Origin: Methanococcoides sp. AM1
GTDB lineage: Archaea; Halobacteriota; Methanosarcinia; Methanosarcinales; Methanosarcinaceae
Direction: 5' to 3'
DNA: 64,000 nt
NCBI RefSeq assembly: GCF_900774055.1
Contig: NZ_CAAGSW010000004.1
Span: 1-64,000, forward strand
Below, one piece after another: positions 28,918-37,274 of the stretch. Below the pieces are notes generated by a model. The model searched no databases. It was not told the origin of the DNA and saw only the letters and a program-made list of their open reading frames with translations. A program made the position numbers and the translations under genes. How positions within the stretch are numbered: the first letter of the stretch is position 1; every line of letters begins with the position of its first letter.

Positions 28918-30846
28918 TTATTCATCTTCCTCGATGTGTTCGGTAACACCCAGAACAACGATCTTGGTCTCCACCAGTGTATCGGATCCTTCGAGGGTCA
29001 CTTCATCCTTTTTGATGTCAATCTTCACCGAATCCGGGTCAAGACCGATTTCCTTCATATACTCGTAGATGGTGTCCTTGCCAAGCTTAAGTGCATGTTC
29101 CAGCGCATCCTCATAGTCATCGATGATCTCTCTCCCTTTCTCGGAATAGACATAGCACTCCCAGTCCGGTGCGGCCATGGAAACAGGGCGTATCAGTATC
29201 TCAAACCTTCTGATTCCTTTTGCAGCCAATGCTCCTGCAGAATTACCAACACTTGCGAATTCCGGTAGGATGATCTCAGCATCGATAAGCTTCTCTATTT
29301 CTTCGAGATATGCTATCACAGGGCCGCCGATCAGCACCACTGGCACATGCACTTTGAACTGAATCGGTGCTTCTGAATCGAATATATTGCGTATCTCTTC
29401 TCTTGATATATCCTCGAGGAAGAATGACACAAGGTCAGCTGCCATGTTCTTGGCAAACTCCTTCTTGACATATGATGCAAATTCATCTGCATCCATCTTA
29501 TAAAGGGGAGCGAGGTGTTGTGCACCAAGACGTGAAGCTTCATCATTGTATTTCGTATATTCTCCGAGCACATGGAGGGCATCCGTAGGTGTGAAACTGA
29601 TAGGTTGTATCAGCCTTTTCTGCATGAGCGTATCCAGATGTTTTGATGCTGGGTATTTGTTGATACGCGAACGTATCTCCTTAAGAGAAGTCGGTTCGTC
29701 ATGAATGGCATTAAGGATTTCTATTTCTATATCAGTTAGTTCGAGTTGCTCATACTTTGTTCTTATGTAGAATTTGGTAGGCTGGAAGTTCCTCCCCAGT
29801 AATCCTTTGGAAGGAATCGGGTTAGTGGCAAGCTGCCTGAGAAATTTCGGAAACTGTGCTGCTGCTCTGCATAGAGGTATGACTCTTCGTGGACCAAAGT
29901 TGACCTTTCCTGAACTGACCCAGATATCACTATCCCCTCCAAGTGCTGAGGTTTCCATCCTTATGGCTTTGACCCTGGTCTTCCATCCGCCTACAACAGC
30001 ACCGGATTCGCTCATTTCGGGGACACCATTTGTTATAACGGATACGTCAGTACTTGTTCCTCCAACGTCTATAACCGCACAGCTCTCTCTATTTGAGAGG
30101 AAGGAAGCACCAACAAGGCTTCCTGCTGGTCCTGAGAATATGGATTCGATCGGTCTTTCCAGTGCCCTCTTGATACCGACCACAGATCCGTCACATTTGA
30201 GCATGAATATCTTTGATTCCATGCCACGACCTCTTATCTCGGATTCTACACTGGACATGAACCTCTCGGTTATGGGGAGTAATTGTGCATTGAAGAATGC
30301 TGTCACAGCTCTTTCAAATGCTCCCAGGTCCTGTGATAGCTCATGGGCACATACTACAGGCATTCCCGTGATCTTCTTGACGATCTCCTTGACCCTCAAT
30401 TCATGTTCATGATTTCTGATGCTGAAATAGGAAGAAACTGCAAAAGCTGACACATTTTCTTTTGCCCTTTGGGCAAATTCCCTTACTGCATTTTCATCCA
30501 GAGGTTCTGCTTCACCGCCCTTGTGGTCATGGCCTCCCTTTACCTGTATGAAATGTTCTGTGGGCAGGTCAGTGCTGATAACATAATCCCCTACAAGAAT
30601 CAGTCCAACCGGGAATCCCGTACCTTCCAAGATCGTGTTGGTCGAGAGTGTGGTGGATACTGACACAGCATCAACCTGTGAAAGCATCTCTTGGCCAATC
30701 CCGTCAAGTGCTTCCCGGATACCATCAAGGGGATCCGGGTAAGTAGTCAGGGCCTTATAGGATGCAATTATTGAATCATCTGAACTTCTTACAACAACTG
30801 CATCTGTATAGGTACCACCTGCATCAATTCCAAGGTTTAGTTTCAT
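28918..30846 (-). CDS. Hydantoinase/oxoprolinase-family protein
   Basis: 642 residues with a GGAG site before the ATG. The N-terminus LNLGIDAGGTYTDAVVV and the motif CAVIDVGGTSTDVSVITNG are the phosphate-binding loops of the HyuA/oxoprolinase (ASKHA) fold, so ATP use is expected. Residues about 365-450 contain an extra winged-helix-like stretch (ELTDIEIEILNAIHDEP). HyuA enzymes open cyclic amides with ATP; the HyuB partner is absent. It is the last gene of a minus-strand row after the MtmB-like and Orc1-like genes (30-nt gap). It could act on an N-methylated cyclic amide or as an activating ATPase; neither is shown. Confidence 0.8.
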   Translation of the reverse strand: MKLNLGIDAGGTYTDAVVVRSSDDSIIASYKALTTYPDPLDGIREALDGIGQEMLSQVDAVSVSTTLSTNTILEGTGFPVGLILVGDYVISTDLPTEHFIQVKGGHDHKGGEAEPLDENAVREFAQRAKENVSAFAVSSYFSIRNHEHELRVKEIVKKITGMPVVCAHELSQDLGAFERAVTAFFNAQLLPITERFMSSVESEIRGRGMESKIFMLKCDGSVVGIKRALERPIESIFSGPAGSLVGASFLSNRESCAVIDVGGTSTDVSVITNGVPEMSESGAVVGGWKTRVKAIRMETSALGGDSDIWVSSGKVNFGPRRVIPLCRAAAQFPKFLRQLATNPIPSKGLLGRNFQPTKFYIRTKYEQLELTDIEIEILNAIHDEPTSLKEIRSRINKYPASKHLDTLMQKRLIQPISFTPTDALHVLGEYTKYNDEASRLGAQHLAPLYKMDADEFASYVKKEFAKNMAADLVSFFLEDISREEIRNIFDSEAPIQFKVHVPVVLIGGPVIAYLEEIEKLIDAEIILPEFASVGNSAGALAAKGIRRFEILIRPVSMAAPDWECYVYSEKGREIIDDYEDALEHALKLGKDTIYEYMKEIGLDPDSVKIDIKKDEVTLEGSDTLVETKIVVLGVTEHIEEDE

Positions 30847-30876
30847 GTTGATCTCCGTTAGCTAAGTACGTTCATG

Positions 30877-32088
30877 TCACAGTTCCTTAAGCCTGTAGTC
30901 CCTGTAAAGTATGTCTTGCATCTTCTTTGTGTTCTTCCTGAGCGATATGAGACGTGTCTTGCCATATCTTCCCCTGCTCCGCACAGGCGCTGAGATGATC
31001 CCCATCATATCGAACTCTGAGACAATACCTGAGACGCTTGTGCGTCCTAGTGGATTAGTGCCTATACGATCACAGAACTTCCTGTAGAGCATTTCTATCT
31101 GGCCTGTTGTGATCTTATCGTTCAGCTCCCCGTTAAGTCTGATGATGCTGAGCAGGACAAGCTTTGAATTGAGGGGGAGGTTTTCAAGTGAGGTTAACAG
31201 GTCTTTTTCTCCCATCTCTTCATTTGCAAGCAAGACATGTTTTTCAGTTATTTTATCCTCATTCGTGATGTCTGCTATATCTCCTGCTTTTTCCAGCAAA
31301 TTCAGGGCTCTACCACAATCATGCTCCTCTCCGGATAGCTCCGCACATAGTGGTACTACTCCTCCGTCCACAACATCTTCCACAAACGCAATTTTACAGC
31401 GGTCGTTCAGTATCTGCTCAACCTCTTCTTCGCTATATGGTGGAAATACTATGTTCCTGTACTGGAGTGCTGAAACAACAGTTTGCTCGACCTTAGGGTA
31501 AAAGAATATGTCATCACTAATTCCAATAATGCCTATGAATATGTCTTCTTCGATGCTCATATTCTCGCTGGTATAGCTGAGTTCATAAAGTATGTTCTTG
31601 TCTTTCAGAGCCTCGATTTCATCAAAGACCACAATTATTGTGATCCTCTTTTCGTTCAGCGCTTTCCATAATGCTCTGTAATATTTTCCCATTGAGAGTC
31701 CCGTTCTTGGAACTTCTGTTTCGGGTGATACCATGTTCAGCATCTCAAGTATGATCTTGCTGGTCGTGTTGATCTTCCGGCAGTTGATGAAGACCGGAAC
31801 AACGTTAAGGCCTTTCTTCTCAATGTTCACGCTCAGCTGTTTCAGGACAAATCTCACAATAGTTGTCTTACCTGTCCCTTTAATTCCAGATATCAGTACA
31901 TTTGCAGGCTCTCCATGGTGGAGAACAGGTCTTATCAGTGAAGCAAGCTCAGTTATCTGCTTTTCCCTTCCAACAAGCCTGTCCGGAAGATGCCTTGGAG
32001 AAAGCGATGCCCTGTTCCTGAATATATGGATTCCATCTGTTCCGAAAATATCATTCATGTTGATTCCACAGTTATCACTCGATGCCAC
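30877..32088 (-). CDS. Orc1/Cdc6-like AAA+ ATPase
   Basis: 403 residues from a GTG that overlaps the mtmB-like stop by 14 nt; an ATG at 32058 is an alternative start. It has the Orc1/Cdc6 N-terminal pattern (LSPRHLPDRLVGREKQI), Walker A GIKGTGKTT (residues 68-76), Walker B VVFDEIE (154-160) and a C-terminal winged helix ending GRYGKTRLISL. The sensor-2/arginine region, usually DPRVxSSL, reads VEQTVVSAL and is degenerate. Archaeal Orc1/Cdc6 proteins bind origins, but here it sits inside a metabolic operon, so a regulatory role is possible. Confidence 0.85.
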   Translation of the reverse strand: MASSDNCGINMNDIFGTDGIHIFRNRASLSPRHLPDRLVGREKQITELASLIRPVLHHGEPANVLISGIKGTGKTTIVRFVLKQLSVNIEKKGLNVVPVFINCRKINTTSKIILEMLNMVSPETEVPRTGLSMGKYYRALWKALNEKRITIIVVFDEIEALKDKNILYELSYTSENMSIEEDIFIGIIGISDDIFFYPKVEQTVVSALQYRNIVFPPYSEEEVEQILNDRCKIAFVEDVVDGGVVPLCAELSGEEHDCGRALNLLEKAGDIADITNEDKITEKHVLLANEEMGEKDLLTSLENLPLNSKLVLLSIIRLNGELNDKITTGQIEMLYRKFCDRIGTNPLGRTSVSGIVSEFDMMGIISAPVRSRGRYGKTRLISLRKNTKKMQDILYRDYRLKEL

Positions 32089-33445
32089 AGTATTTTCTAA
32101 CTTCTGCGAATACTTCCTTGTAGAGTTTCATGTATTCGTCTGTAGGCTTCATTTCATACTCTGATTTCACTTTATAGCATTCGTTAAAAGGTTTGCCTTC
32201 GGGAGCATGTACCAACAGGTTCTCATATTTCCTATAGATGTTCCGGGCAGCCTCATCTGCTTCCAGAAGTGTCAGGCCGGTTGCCATGTGTGCAACTTCT
32301 CCCATGAACCTGGATTCAAGTCCTGTGGAGTGATCGGTACCTGCTCCGCGGGCACCCACTGGCCCTATCAGTACGTCCCTTCCACAAACAGTATCTCCTA
32401 TAGCTTGTGCAGCGGTCTCATAGAACATCATATCAGTACAGCAGCCTGCAAGATTCCAGTAATATCTTCCTATGTAATGGTGCATGTTACGTGAAATAGC
32501 AAGGGATGATAGGTTAGAACCCCACATGACCTCTTTTGCTGAGGATGAATTTGTATTCACATGGACTGCACCGGAAACGTGTAAACTGGCACCAGTGAGC
32601 AGCTTTGATTGTATGGTCTCTGCAACATCAACGATAGCAAGTCCTTCAGGTGAGCCGATACCTGTTCCTCCAAAAACCGGACACTGGCCGCTCAGGAAAT
32701 GGTTACCGTGCTCAAGGTGGAATATGGATTTATAGAATGTCTCATAGTCAGTCTTAAGCTCATCCAGCTGGTAGGCCTCCTGGACATCTGCACTGGAGTA
32801 CAGTTCATCGGAAGAAACCAGCATATATGCCTGTGAGATGGTCGGTGTTCCGGGTCCCATCAATGTAAGACCTTCACGTCCTGCAAGTTTTGTTGCAAGC
32901 CTTTCCTCTCTGGCTTCCTTCAGCGCGGCAAGCATCTCAAATGGTGTTTTCCCGCGTATTCCTTTACCTCCCATCTTTTCAAGTGCACCTGCATATATAC
33001 CCTGTACAATAGGCTCCATGGCAGAACTTACGTGAACTTCAAGGAAGTTCTCCTCGGAAACAGTACCTCCCATAGGCCCTCCGATTATGACCGGTGGTTC
33101 GGAGTCCATAATGTACCTGAAGGGAACTGTGATCTTTTCATTCTTTCTTCCTATCTCAAGCGTTTCGGAAGTGCTCAGGGACTTTACAATATCCTCTTCT
33201 TCGATCTGTATGGTTTTCTTTGTGTCAATGCAGTAGATGCCCACAGATGTCACTAACTGGACTGCAGCTTCAAATACGGAGTCTGCAAGGCTTGTATCAG
33301 TTGGTACAATACTTTCTCCGTCATATTTGATATCGAATTGTTCTGCCAGTTCCTGTGATTTCATGAATACTTCCATATCATGTTCATTTTCTGATTTTTC
33401 TTCACCTGTAGTGGCAGATCTGAGGTACTTGTATATGTTGTTCAT
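32075..33445 (-). CDS. MtmB-family methyltransferase homolog without pyrrolysine
   Basis: 456 residues; AAAGGAG sits 8 nt before the ATG. It aligns over its whole length with monomethylamine:corrinoid methyltransferase MtmB (about 458 residues): IYCIDTKKTIQ near the start, IIGGPMGG.VSEE, GKTPFEMLAA, QCPVFGGTGIG, EGLAIVDVAE, LAGCCTDM, YETAAQAIGDTVCGR, TGLESRFMGEVAHM and a C-terminal EGKPFNECYKV. In MtmB an amber codon gives pyrrolysine in the strand GVOGPET. Here the matching strand is LTLMGPGT with an ordinary ATG at 32860-32858 (Met196). So it should not use the pyrrolysine chemistry. Substrate and corrinoid partner are unknown. Confidence 0.85.
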   Translation of the reverse strand: MNNIYKYLRSATTGEEKSENEHDMEVFMKSQELAEQFDIKYDGESIVPTDTSLADSVFEAAVQLVTSVGIYCIDTKKTIQIEEEDIVKSLSTSETLEIGRKNEKITVPFRYIMDSEPPVIIGGPMGGTVSEENFLEVHVSSAMEPIVQGIYAGALEKMGGKGIRGKTPFEMLAALKEAREERLATKLAGREGLTLMGPGTPTISQAYMLVSSDELYSSADVQEAYQLDELKTDYETFYKSIFHLEHGNHFLSGQCPVFGGTGIGSPEGLAIVDVAETIQSKLLTGASLHVSGAVHVNTNSSSAKEVMWGSNLSSLAISRNMHHYIGRYYWNLAGCCTDMMFYETAAQAIGDTVCGRDVLIGPVGARGAGTDHSTGLESRFMGEVAHMATGLTLLEADEAARNIYRKYENLLVHAPEGKPFNECYKVKSEYEMKPTDEYMKLYKEVFAEVRKYCGIE

Positions 33446-34068
33446 AATATTGACTCCTTTATTTTCCCGTGTTTGACTTTTTTCATTTCATTTTGTTTTA
33501 CTGTTAATCTTGTGAAAACTCCATGAAATTATTCCCTAAACCTCCATTGACATGGAATCCATATATAGTTTTCCATGCAAATCATACATGAACCTATTCT
33601 GACATGGAAGGAAACTGGATACCCTCTCATTTTCACCTGTGAATAGTATCAGATCTAGTTAGAGAATGCTGCTCCTTCTGAAGGATTAAAATGATCTTCT
33701 TGCATTGAATAAAGATTAAACAAAGTTAGTTGTCAATAAGATAGATCTAATCGAAAAGTTGATTTTTTAAATCAACTTTTGGCATTCTCCACAAGTTGAC
33801 CCCATTGATTTAACCGCTCTTGAATGTGTTTATTCAAAGTAAATGCTATCTAGTCCTTAGTATTCTTCTTCATATAGTGTAAAGAACCCTTGGAAACCCC
33901 TCACTTTCATTGTCTCTTTTTGTCGTTTTAATGTCGCTTTTCACTTGTCGCATTTGTTTCCCGAAATATTCACCTGATTCCCATCAAAAAGCGACAAAAA
34001 CGACTATAATAGACATCCTTATATAGTTCCGACCTGCAACATTATCTACTGTAAAAGAGGAGTAAACT
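33446..34068. promoter_or_regulatory. 623-bp divergent regulatory region, mtmB-like and DUF1638 genes
   Basis: No gene is seen. For the mtmB-like gene (minus) a TATA element (33560-33569) is flanked by the perfect inverted repeat CATGGAA (33551-33557) and TTCCATG (33571-33577); TGACATGGAA recurs at 33548-33557 and 33600-33609, 52 bp apart. For the DUF1638 gene (plus) a TTATATAG box lies at about 34019-34026. Confidence 0.6.
33916..34004 (+). promoter_or_regulatory. GTCG-repeat operator region before the DUF1638 gene
   Basis: Motifs TTTTGTCGTTTT, ATGTCGCTTTT and TTGTCGCATTT (33918-33953) are followed by the reverse-complement pair AAAAAGCGACAAAAACGAC at 33986-34004, which ends 14 nt before the TATA box. 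The left pair and the right pair form an inverted repeat about 50 bp apart, as expected for a dimeric or looping regulator. Confidence 0.5.
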
Positions 34069-34866
34069 ATGCCTGTAATAAGCCTGATAGGATGCAGGAT
34101 GTTCGAAGATGAGATCGTTCATCTTGTTGAACATGATCCTTTGATAGATAATCTGATCGTTGTCGAGAACAAGGACTGTGAAGGTCTGGTAAAGAAGCTT
34201 GATGACATAGGGGTTTCTTACAAACTTATACCTGAAAGCAAACTGGCATCCATGTGCTCAGATCAGTGTACTGAATCCTATTGCTTTATTGTGAATATAC
34301 TTGAATTTGCATTACATGCTATACCCACCAACCTCAAATCCGAGGTATATAAGAAAGTAGAGGGCATGTCATCTTACTCGGAAGGTATACTTTTGTTCTA
34401 TGGACTTTGCGGTAATGTCCTGGGTGATGTTGAAAGCGATCTCGAGGATCTTGAATGCAAGATCTGTATTCTCAAGGAAGAGAACGGCGAGATCATCGAT
34501 GATTGCATCGGGGCAGTGCTTGGAGGCAGAGAGGCATACCTGCATCACCTCAAGAGCTTCAAAGGAATAGGTACTTTTTTCCTGACACCCATGTGGGCTG
34601 CGAACTGGGGAGATATGCTTGTTGCCGGTGGTTTTGGAAAGGACCCAAATGATACTGAAACTTCTAAATTCGTTTTTGATGCAGTCGGCTACAAGAAAGT
34701 AGCAAAATTGGATACCGGACTGCGTTATGAAAAGAAGTTCGATGATATCGTTAAGGAGTTCGCTGAGATATTCGACTTTGATATCCTGAATATCGAGGGA
34801 GAGCTTGGCCTCATTGAAGGCTGCTACAGGAAGTTCCGCAATGAAGTTTTGAAAAGGGAACACTGA
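34069..34866 (+). CDS. DUF1638 protein
   Basis: 265 residues, soluble, with several Cys (GCRMF, CSDQCTESYC, YGLCGNVLG) that could bind metal or cobalamin-related cofactors. GLCGN, GGREAYLHHLKSFKG and MWAANWGDM are family-type stretches. DUF1638 genes often lie by corrinoid methyltransferase genes in methanogens and acetogens; here it is divergent from the mtmB-like gene. Biochemical role unknown. Confidence 0.75.
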   Translation: MPVISLIGCRMFEDEIVHLVEHDPLIDNLIVVENKDCEGLVKKLDDIGVSYKLIPESKLASMCSDQCTESYCFIVNILEFALHAIPTNLKSEVYKKVEGMSSYSEGILLFYGLCGNVLGDVESDLEDLECKICILKEENGEIIDDCIGAVLGGREAYLHHLKSFKGIGTFFLTPMWAANWGDMLVAGGFGKDPNDTETSKFVFDAVGYKKVAKLDTGLRYEKKFDDIVKEFAEIFDFDILNIEGELGLIEGCYRKFRNEVLKREH

Positions 34867-34986
34867 TCAGTCGAATTCCATGTTGCTTGTCCCCTGCATA
34901 ATATTATTAAGGTTGTGTGCATTACCTGAACTGTAAGATCCATCGATCTATAAATCCATTTATCCATATATCTAGGGTGATCTTTC

Positions 34987-35418
34987 GTGAAACGAGTACT
35001 TGCCACAGGAACTTTTGACATTTTACATCCCGGACATGTTTTCTTCTTAAGTAGTGCCCGTGCTCGTGGTGATGAGCTTTATGTTCTGGTTGCAAGGGAT
35101 TCCATGATAAGGCACAAAGCAAAGCCCATTGTTCCTGAAGAACAGAGACTTGATGTGATAAGTGCTTTAAGAGTAGTAGATAAAGCATTACTTGGAAGTG
35201 AAAAGGATATTTTCGAGCCTTTGTACGAGATCGACCCCGACATTATCGTTCTTGGTCACGACCAGACCTTTGATATTGAGGAACTTCAGAAAAGCCTGAC
35301 AGAAAGAGGCTTTAAGGCAAAGGTCACACGCATCGATGAATCACTGAAGTGTCCACTATACAGCAGTGGGAGAATTGTCAATAAAATACTCGAGCGATAC
35401 TGCGAGAGTAGAGACTGA
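34987..35418 (+). CDS. ribL: Archaeal FAD synthase
   Basis: 143 residues of the nucleotidyltransferase fold: ATGTFDILHPGHVFFL carries the HxGH active site, and LGHDQTFD and a C-terminal SSGRIV complete the pocket. Archaeal RibL adenylates FMN to FAD. The lumazine synthase gene nearby supports a flavin role. Start: the ATG-less GTG at 34987 preceded by GGGTGATC. Confidence 0.88.
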   Translation: MKRVLATGTFDILHPGHVFFLSSARARGDELYVLVARDSMIRHKAKPIVPEEQRLDVISALRVVDKALLGSEKDIFEPLYEIDPDIIVLGHDQTFDIEELQKSLTERGFKAKVTRIDESLKCPLYSSGRIVNKILERYCESRD

Positions 35419-35489
35419 TATTAGTATTGATCAAGCGATCGATCCCGGATCGAATGGGGATCTAAAAAATAGATATAAAATAAAAAGAC

Positions 35490-36632
35490 TTAGAGGAGTG
35501 TTTCCTCTATCCTCTGAAGTGCTTCCCTTATCCTTTCCTGTGATGTAGCATAGGAGATCCTTATGAAATCCTTACTGCTTGATCCGAAACCTGATCCCGG
35601 AGTTACTGCTACGTGTGCTTCCTGTAGCAATTTGTCTGCTACTTCATCACCATTGCCGAACTCACTTACATCGGCAAATGCGTAGAAAGCACCGTCGGGT
35701 TTCTTGCACTTTAAGCCGATCCTGTTCAGGCCATCGATAAGGATATCCCGTCTTGCCTTGAATTCCGTGATCATGTTATTGACAGGTTCCTGAGGTCCTT
35801 CCAGTGCTGCTACGCCACCAAACTGTGCGAATGTTGTAGCACTACTTACGGAGTGGGAATGGATCTTCTTGAAACCGCTCATCAGTTCCGGTATAGCTGC
35901 CACGTAACCAAGCCTCCAGCCGGTCATAGCATATGCTTTTGAAAAGCCGTTAACTGTTATGGTACGGTCGTGCATGCCATCCAGTGAGCCCATACTGATG
36001 TGCTTTTTATCATAGATGATCTTCTCGTATATCTCATCGGAGATCACAAGCAGATCGTGGTCGATAGCAAGGTCTGCAACTGTCTTGAGCATCTCTTTAT
36101 CATACACTCCTCCTGTTGGATTGCATGGGGAATTTACGATGATGAGCTTTGTCTTGTCAGTTATGAGTTCCTCAATTCCATAAGGCATGAATCCGTTATC
36201 CGGATCAGTAGGCGCCCATACGGGATTTGCACCTGCAAATTTGATGCAGGGACTGTAGGATACCCAGGAAGGATCAGGAAGGATAGCCTCATCATTATCG
36301 TCGAGGACTGACATGATGATCTCAAAGATCGCCTGCTTTGCACCAGGAGTGACAAGTACATCATTTGGTGTAAGATCAAGCTTGTTCTCATTTACAAGCT
36401 TGTTTGCAATTGCTTCCCTGAGTTCCGGAATACCGTTGGATGGTGCATAATGTGTTTCACCACGGTACATTGCGTCGGCAGCTGCCTTGCAAATATGTTC
36501 AGGAGTGTCAAAATCCGGTTCACCGAGGCTGAAACTGATGATATCGATACCTTCACTTTTCAGCTTGTTGGCAGCGTTTGCGATCTTGATCGTTGCCGAT
36601 TCTTCTACACGCTCAAGTCTTGATGATGGCAT
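35490..36632 (-). CDS. Class I/II pyridoxal-phosphate aminotransferase
   Basis: 380 residues, full length. PLP-binding features: ISDEIYEKIIYD, the lysine motif NGFSKAYAMTGWRLGY and FIRISYATS near the C-terminus. It most resembles archaeal aspartate aminotransferases, with oxaloacetate or 2-oxoglutarate as likely amino acceptors; the exact substrate cannot be fixed by reading. Confidence 0.88.
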   Translation of the reverse strand: MPSSRLERVEESATIKIANAANKLKSEGIDIISFSLGEPDFDTPEHICKAAADAMYRGETHYAPSNGIPELREAIANKLVNENKLDLTPNDVLVTPGAKQAIFEIIMSVLDDNDEAILPDPSWVSYSPCIKFAGANPVWAPTDPDNGFMPYGIEELITDKTKLIIVNSPCNPTGGVYDKEMLKTVADLAIDHDLLVISDEIYEKIIYDKKHISMGSLDGMHDRTITVNGFSKAYAMTGWRLGYVAAIPELMSGFKKIHSHSVSSATTFAQFGGVAALEGPQEPVNNMITEFKARRDILIDGLNRIGLKCKKPDGAFYAFADVSEFGNGDEVADKLLQEAHVAVTPGSGFGSSSKDFIRISYATSQERIREALQRIEETLL

Positions 36633-36685
36633 AGGAATTACCCTTTGTTATATCGTTTTTAAAGTTCGATCTGAAATGGTCCAGG

Positions 36686-37105
36686 TTATTTAAGACGCCT
36701 GACAAGTTTTACAGCAGCTTCAACAGCACGTTTTGCGTAATCCACACGCTGGTGTGCTTCCATGCGTGTCATGCCAGGTCCTGCAATACCAAGTGTCACA
36801 GGTTTGTCAAATTCCAGTGAAAGGTCGGTGATCTTCCTTGCAGCATGCTGTACAACGATCTCGTCGTGCTTTGTAGCACCTTCGATCACAATACCAATTG
36901 TGATAACAGCGTCGATGTCGTCTCGCTTGCAAAGCTTCTTGATAGCAAGAGGCATATCATATACGCCAGGTACCAGAATAGTGTCTATGACCTCAGCGCC
37001 AAGGAACTTTGCATGCTCTGCTCCCAAAAGCTCCATCTGGTATGTCAGGTCCCTGTTAAACTCAGCTACAACAAATCCCAATCTAATAGGTTCATTATCA
37101 CTCAA
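36686..37105 (-). CDS. ribH: 6,7-dimethyl-8-ribityllumazine synthase
   Basis: 139 residues. Family landmarks: [41 protein letters not shown] with the catalytic His, and [11 protein letters not shown]. It joins the ribityl-aminouracil and butanone phosphate to make the riboflavin precursor. Methanogens also need this route for coenzyme F420 and flavins. Separate from the aminotransferase by 53 nt in the same direction. Confidence 0.93.
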   Translation of the reverse strand: MSDNEPIRLGFVVAEFNRDLTYQMELLGAEHAKFLGAEVIDTILVPGVYDMPLAIKKLCKRDDIDAVITIGIVIEGATKHDEIVVQHAARKITDLSLEFDKPVTLGIAGPGMTRMEAHQRVDYAKRAVEAAVKLVRRLK

Positions 37106-37274
37106 AGCATTAAACTCCTTTATAATGTATATAATGTCTAAGTTCTCTTATTCATTAAACATCAATCTTGCATATAAATATACGTATAGACTATAATTTC
37201 ATCCAATTTATGATCCCTATTATTCACAATATCATACACAAAAATGAGGACATGATACACAAATATTAATAGAA

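Noticed and set aside
28918-30846. RamA-like reductive activator
   Set aside because: The hydantoinase-family protein shares the broad ATPase fold class with corrinoid activators, but no ferredoxin Cys motif is present, so the RamA label is not supported.
33446-34068. Replication origin next to the Orc1-like gene
   Set aside because: Two stretches with GGAAAC and CCCTC (about 33610 and 33890) recall origin boxes, but they are not convincingly repeated or palindromic, and the Orc1-like gene is second in an operon rather than beside this gap. Not claimed.
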